From contig JAIRWE010000167.1 of assembly GCA_031253365.1 (NCBI GenBank), positions 1-21,842 on the forward strand: a stretch of DNA of 21,842 nt, given 5' to 3'. The first letter of the stretch is position 1. Every line of letters starts with the position of its first letter. The DNA is from Oscillospiraceae bacterium. GTDB taxonomy: Bacteria; Bacillota; Clostridia; Oscillospirales; Ruminococcaceae. This document shows, one piece after another, positions 21,174 to 21,842 of the stretch. A program made the position numbers and the translations under genes. The notes under the pieces were generated by a model that saw only the letters and a program-made list of their open reading frames with translations, had not been told where the DNA came from and searched no databases.

Positions 21174-21202
21174 ATTATACAATAAAAAAGACATAATTTC
21201 AA
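21174..21202 (-). promoter_or_regulatory. Promoter of the tRNA-Arg/pheST transcription unit
   Basis: On the minus strand TTGAAA (21197-21202) and TATAAT (21174-21179) are separated by 17 bp, placing the start near 21167, about 27 nt before the mature tRNA 5' end. No separate promoter is obvious between the tRNA and pheS. Confidence 0.82.
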
Positions 21203-21225
21203 CCCCCGCGCGTTAAATTCACGCT

Positions 21226-21726
21226 TTATTTCTCCCTTTTCCTGAAAACCACCAGCTTGCTTAAAACATAGTTCAGCGTCAAAACCGCGACGCTCGCCGC
21301 CGCTTTCGCGAAAAACTCGTACCAACCGCCTTTCAGCCCCGTCAAATCCACCAACAGGAACATCAGCAGCAAATCGACCAGAAACGTAAACACCCGCGCC
21401 CCGTAAAACGAGAAAAACTCGCGGATTGCCCCCGTAAGGCTCTTTTGCCTGCTTTTGAACACCCACGTCTTGTTGGTTACATAGGCGAACGTCACCGCGA
21501 AAATCCATGAGAGCGTGTTGGGCAAAACAGTGTCGGAAGCCACCCCGAACACATTCGCCGCGCGGAAAAACCACGCCAAAAAATTCGGGGCGGCGTCTTC
21601 GTTCGGGAACAGCCGCCGAAAAAAGAAATACGTCGCGAACGACACCGCCGTAGTCAGCCCGCCGAAGAACACATATAAGCATATTTCCCGCTTTTCGTAA
21701 AGCAGTTTTTTTAACTTGTTTAACAT
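21226..21726 (-). CDS. GtrA-family membrane protein
   Basis: This 166-residue protein of the GtrA family has four predicted membrane segments. Recognisable parts are the basic N-terminus with CLYVFFGGLTTAVSFATYFF, the segment FAVTFAYVTNKTWVFKSR, and the C-terminal SVAVLTLNYVLSKLVVFRKR. Family members support glycan or teichoic-acid decoration, probably moving lipid-linked sugars. An open frame extends 32 codons further upstream, but that extension lies in hairpin-element copy B. ATG 21726 is preceded by AAGAGG with normal spacing, so I take it as the start. The ribosome binding site is thus supplied by the repeat's end. No glycosyltransferase partner is visible within the window. Confidence 0.85.
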   Translation of the reverse strand: MLNKLKKLLYEKREICLYVFFGGLTTAVSFATYFFFRRLFPNEDAAPNFLAWFFRAANVFGVASDTVLPNTLSWIFAVTFAYVTNKTWVFKSRQKSLTGAIREFFSFYGARVFTFLVDLLLMFLLVDLTGLKGGWYEFFAKAAASVAVLTLNYVLSKLVVFRKREK

Positions 21727-21842
21727 TAGACCTCTTGCGAAACTAAATCGCAATGTCTTTTCGGCTGATTTTCCGTCATACTGCGTTAATTTTTCCTCAA
21801 ATATCGCGGATATTATCGTCAAAATTGCCTTGTCTGACGAAA
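21727..21842 (-). mobile_element. MITE-like hairpin element, copy B (cut by window end)
   Basis: The core at 21758-21842, read on the minus strand, matches 6553-6636: the first 26 nt are identical and about 90% of the rest agrees by eye. The outer end differs: instead of the GAACCTGTATTCAG terminus it has TAGACCTCTTGCGAAACT (21727-21744), of which TTGCGA can pair with the adjoining TCGCAA. The far half of the element lies beyond the window. Confidence 0.6.

Noticed and set aside
21727..21822. 32-codon N-terminal extension of the GtrA protein
   Set aside because: The extension is translated from the hairpin repeat. ATG 21726 has its own ribosome binding site and gives the usual family start.

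Overview
The window reads as a piece of chromosome from an uncultured, moderately GC-rich member of the Firmicutes, probably class Clostridia. The evidence is a Gram-positive gene set (ECF-type S component, sortase-type surface anchors, lipoproteins with clear lipoboxes, a YebC-family protein, pheST), strong GGAGG-type ribosome binding sites, TTGAAA/TTGACA-17-TATAAT promoters and U-tailed terminators. The exact order is inference. There is no phage, CRISPR array or complete insertion sequence.

Layout. (1) 134-2909, plus strand: a promoter, a membrane-anchored M20 peptidase, and directly abutting it a PLP enzyme of the methionine gamma-lyase / 'aluminium resistance' family. (2) 6346-2869, minus strand: a compact run of a DUF4430 lipoprotein, an ECF S component, a 91-residue unknown protein, a 1-phosphofructokinase-like PfkB sugar kinase and an Orn/Lys/Arg-decarboxylase-like PLP enzyme. 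Genes overlap by 26 and 4 bp, suggesting translational coupling. (3) 6347-6967: a control region holding a 160-bp hairpin (MITE-like) element and an excellent minus-strand promoter with no gene close to it. (4) 6861-9366: two tandem surface-protein genes whose promoters, leaders, signal peptides, Asp tracts and C-terminal anchors are near-duplicates, while the mature domains are unrelated. (5) 9374-12886: a zinc-uptake operon, znuACB, bracketed by a small His/Cys membrane protein and a lipoprotein with a Cys-Cys pair. (6) 21202-12883, minus strand: a promoter, tRNA-Arg(CCT), pheS, pheT, a PrsA/SurA-like lipoprotein, yebC and a 924-residue sortase-anchored TQXA-type adhesin. All are closely spaced with no terminator seen between them. 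(7) 21226-21842, minus strand: a GtrA-family membrane protein next to a second copy of the hairpin element.

Main points of interest: the interspersed hairpin element, seen as two copies with a shared core but different ends plus a solo 18-bp end between pheS and pheT; the constant-end/variable-middle surface cassette; long acidic tracts recurring in several exported proteins; an adhesin whose diagnostic TQXA thioester motif reads TKVA; and a polyproline-containing adhesin placed directly behind yebC. Nothing here amounts to a demonstrated new system. The repeat family and the surface cassette are the best candidates to follow up.
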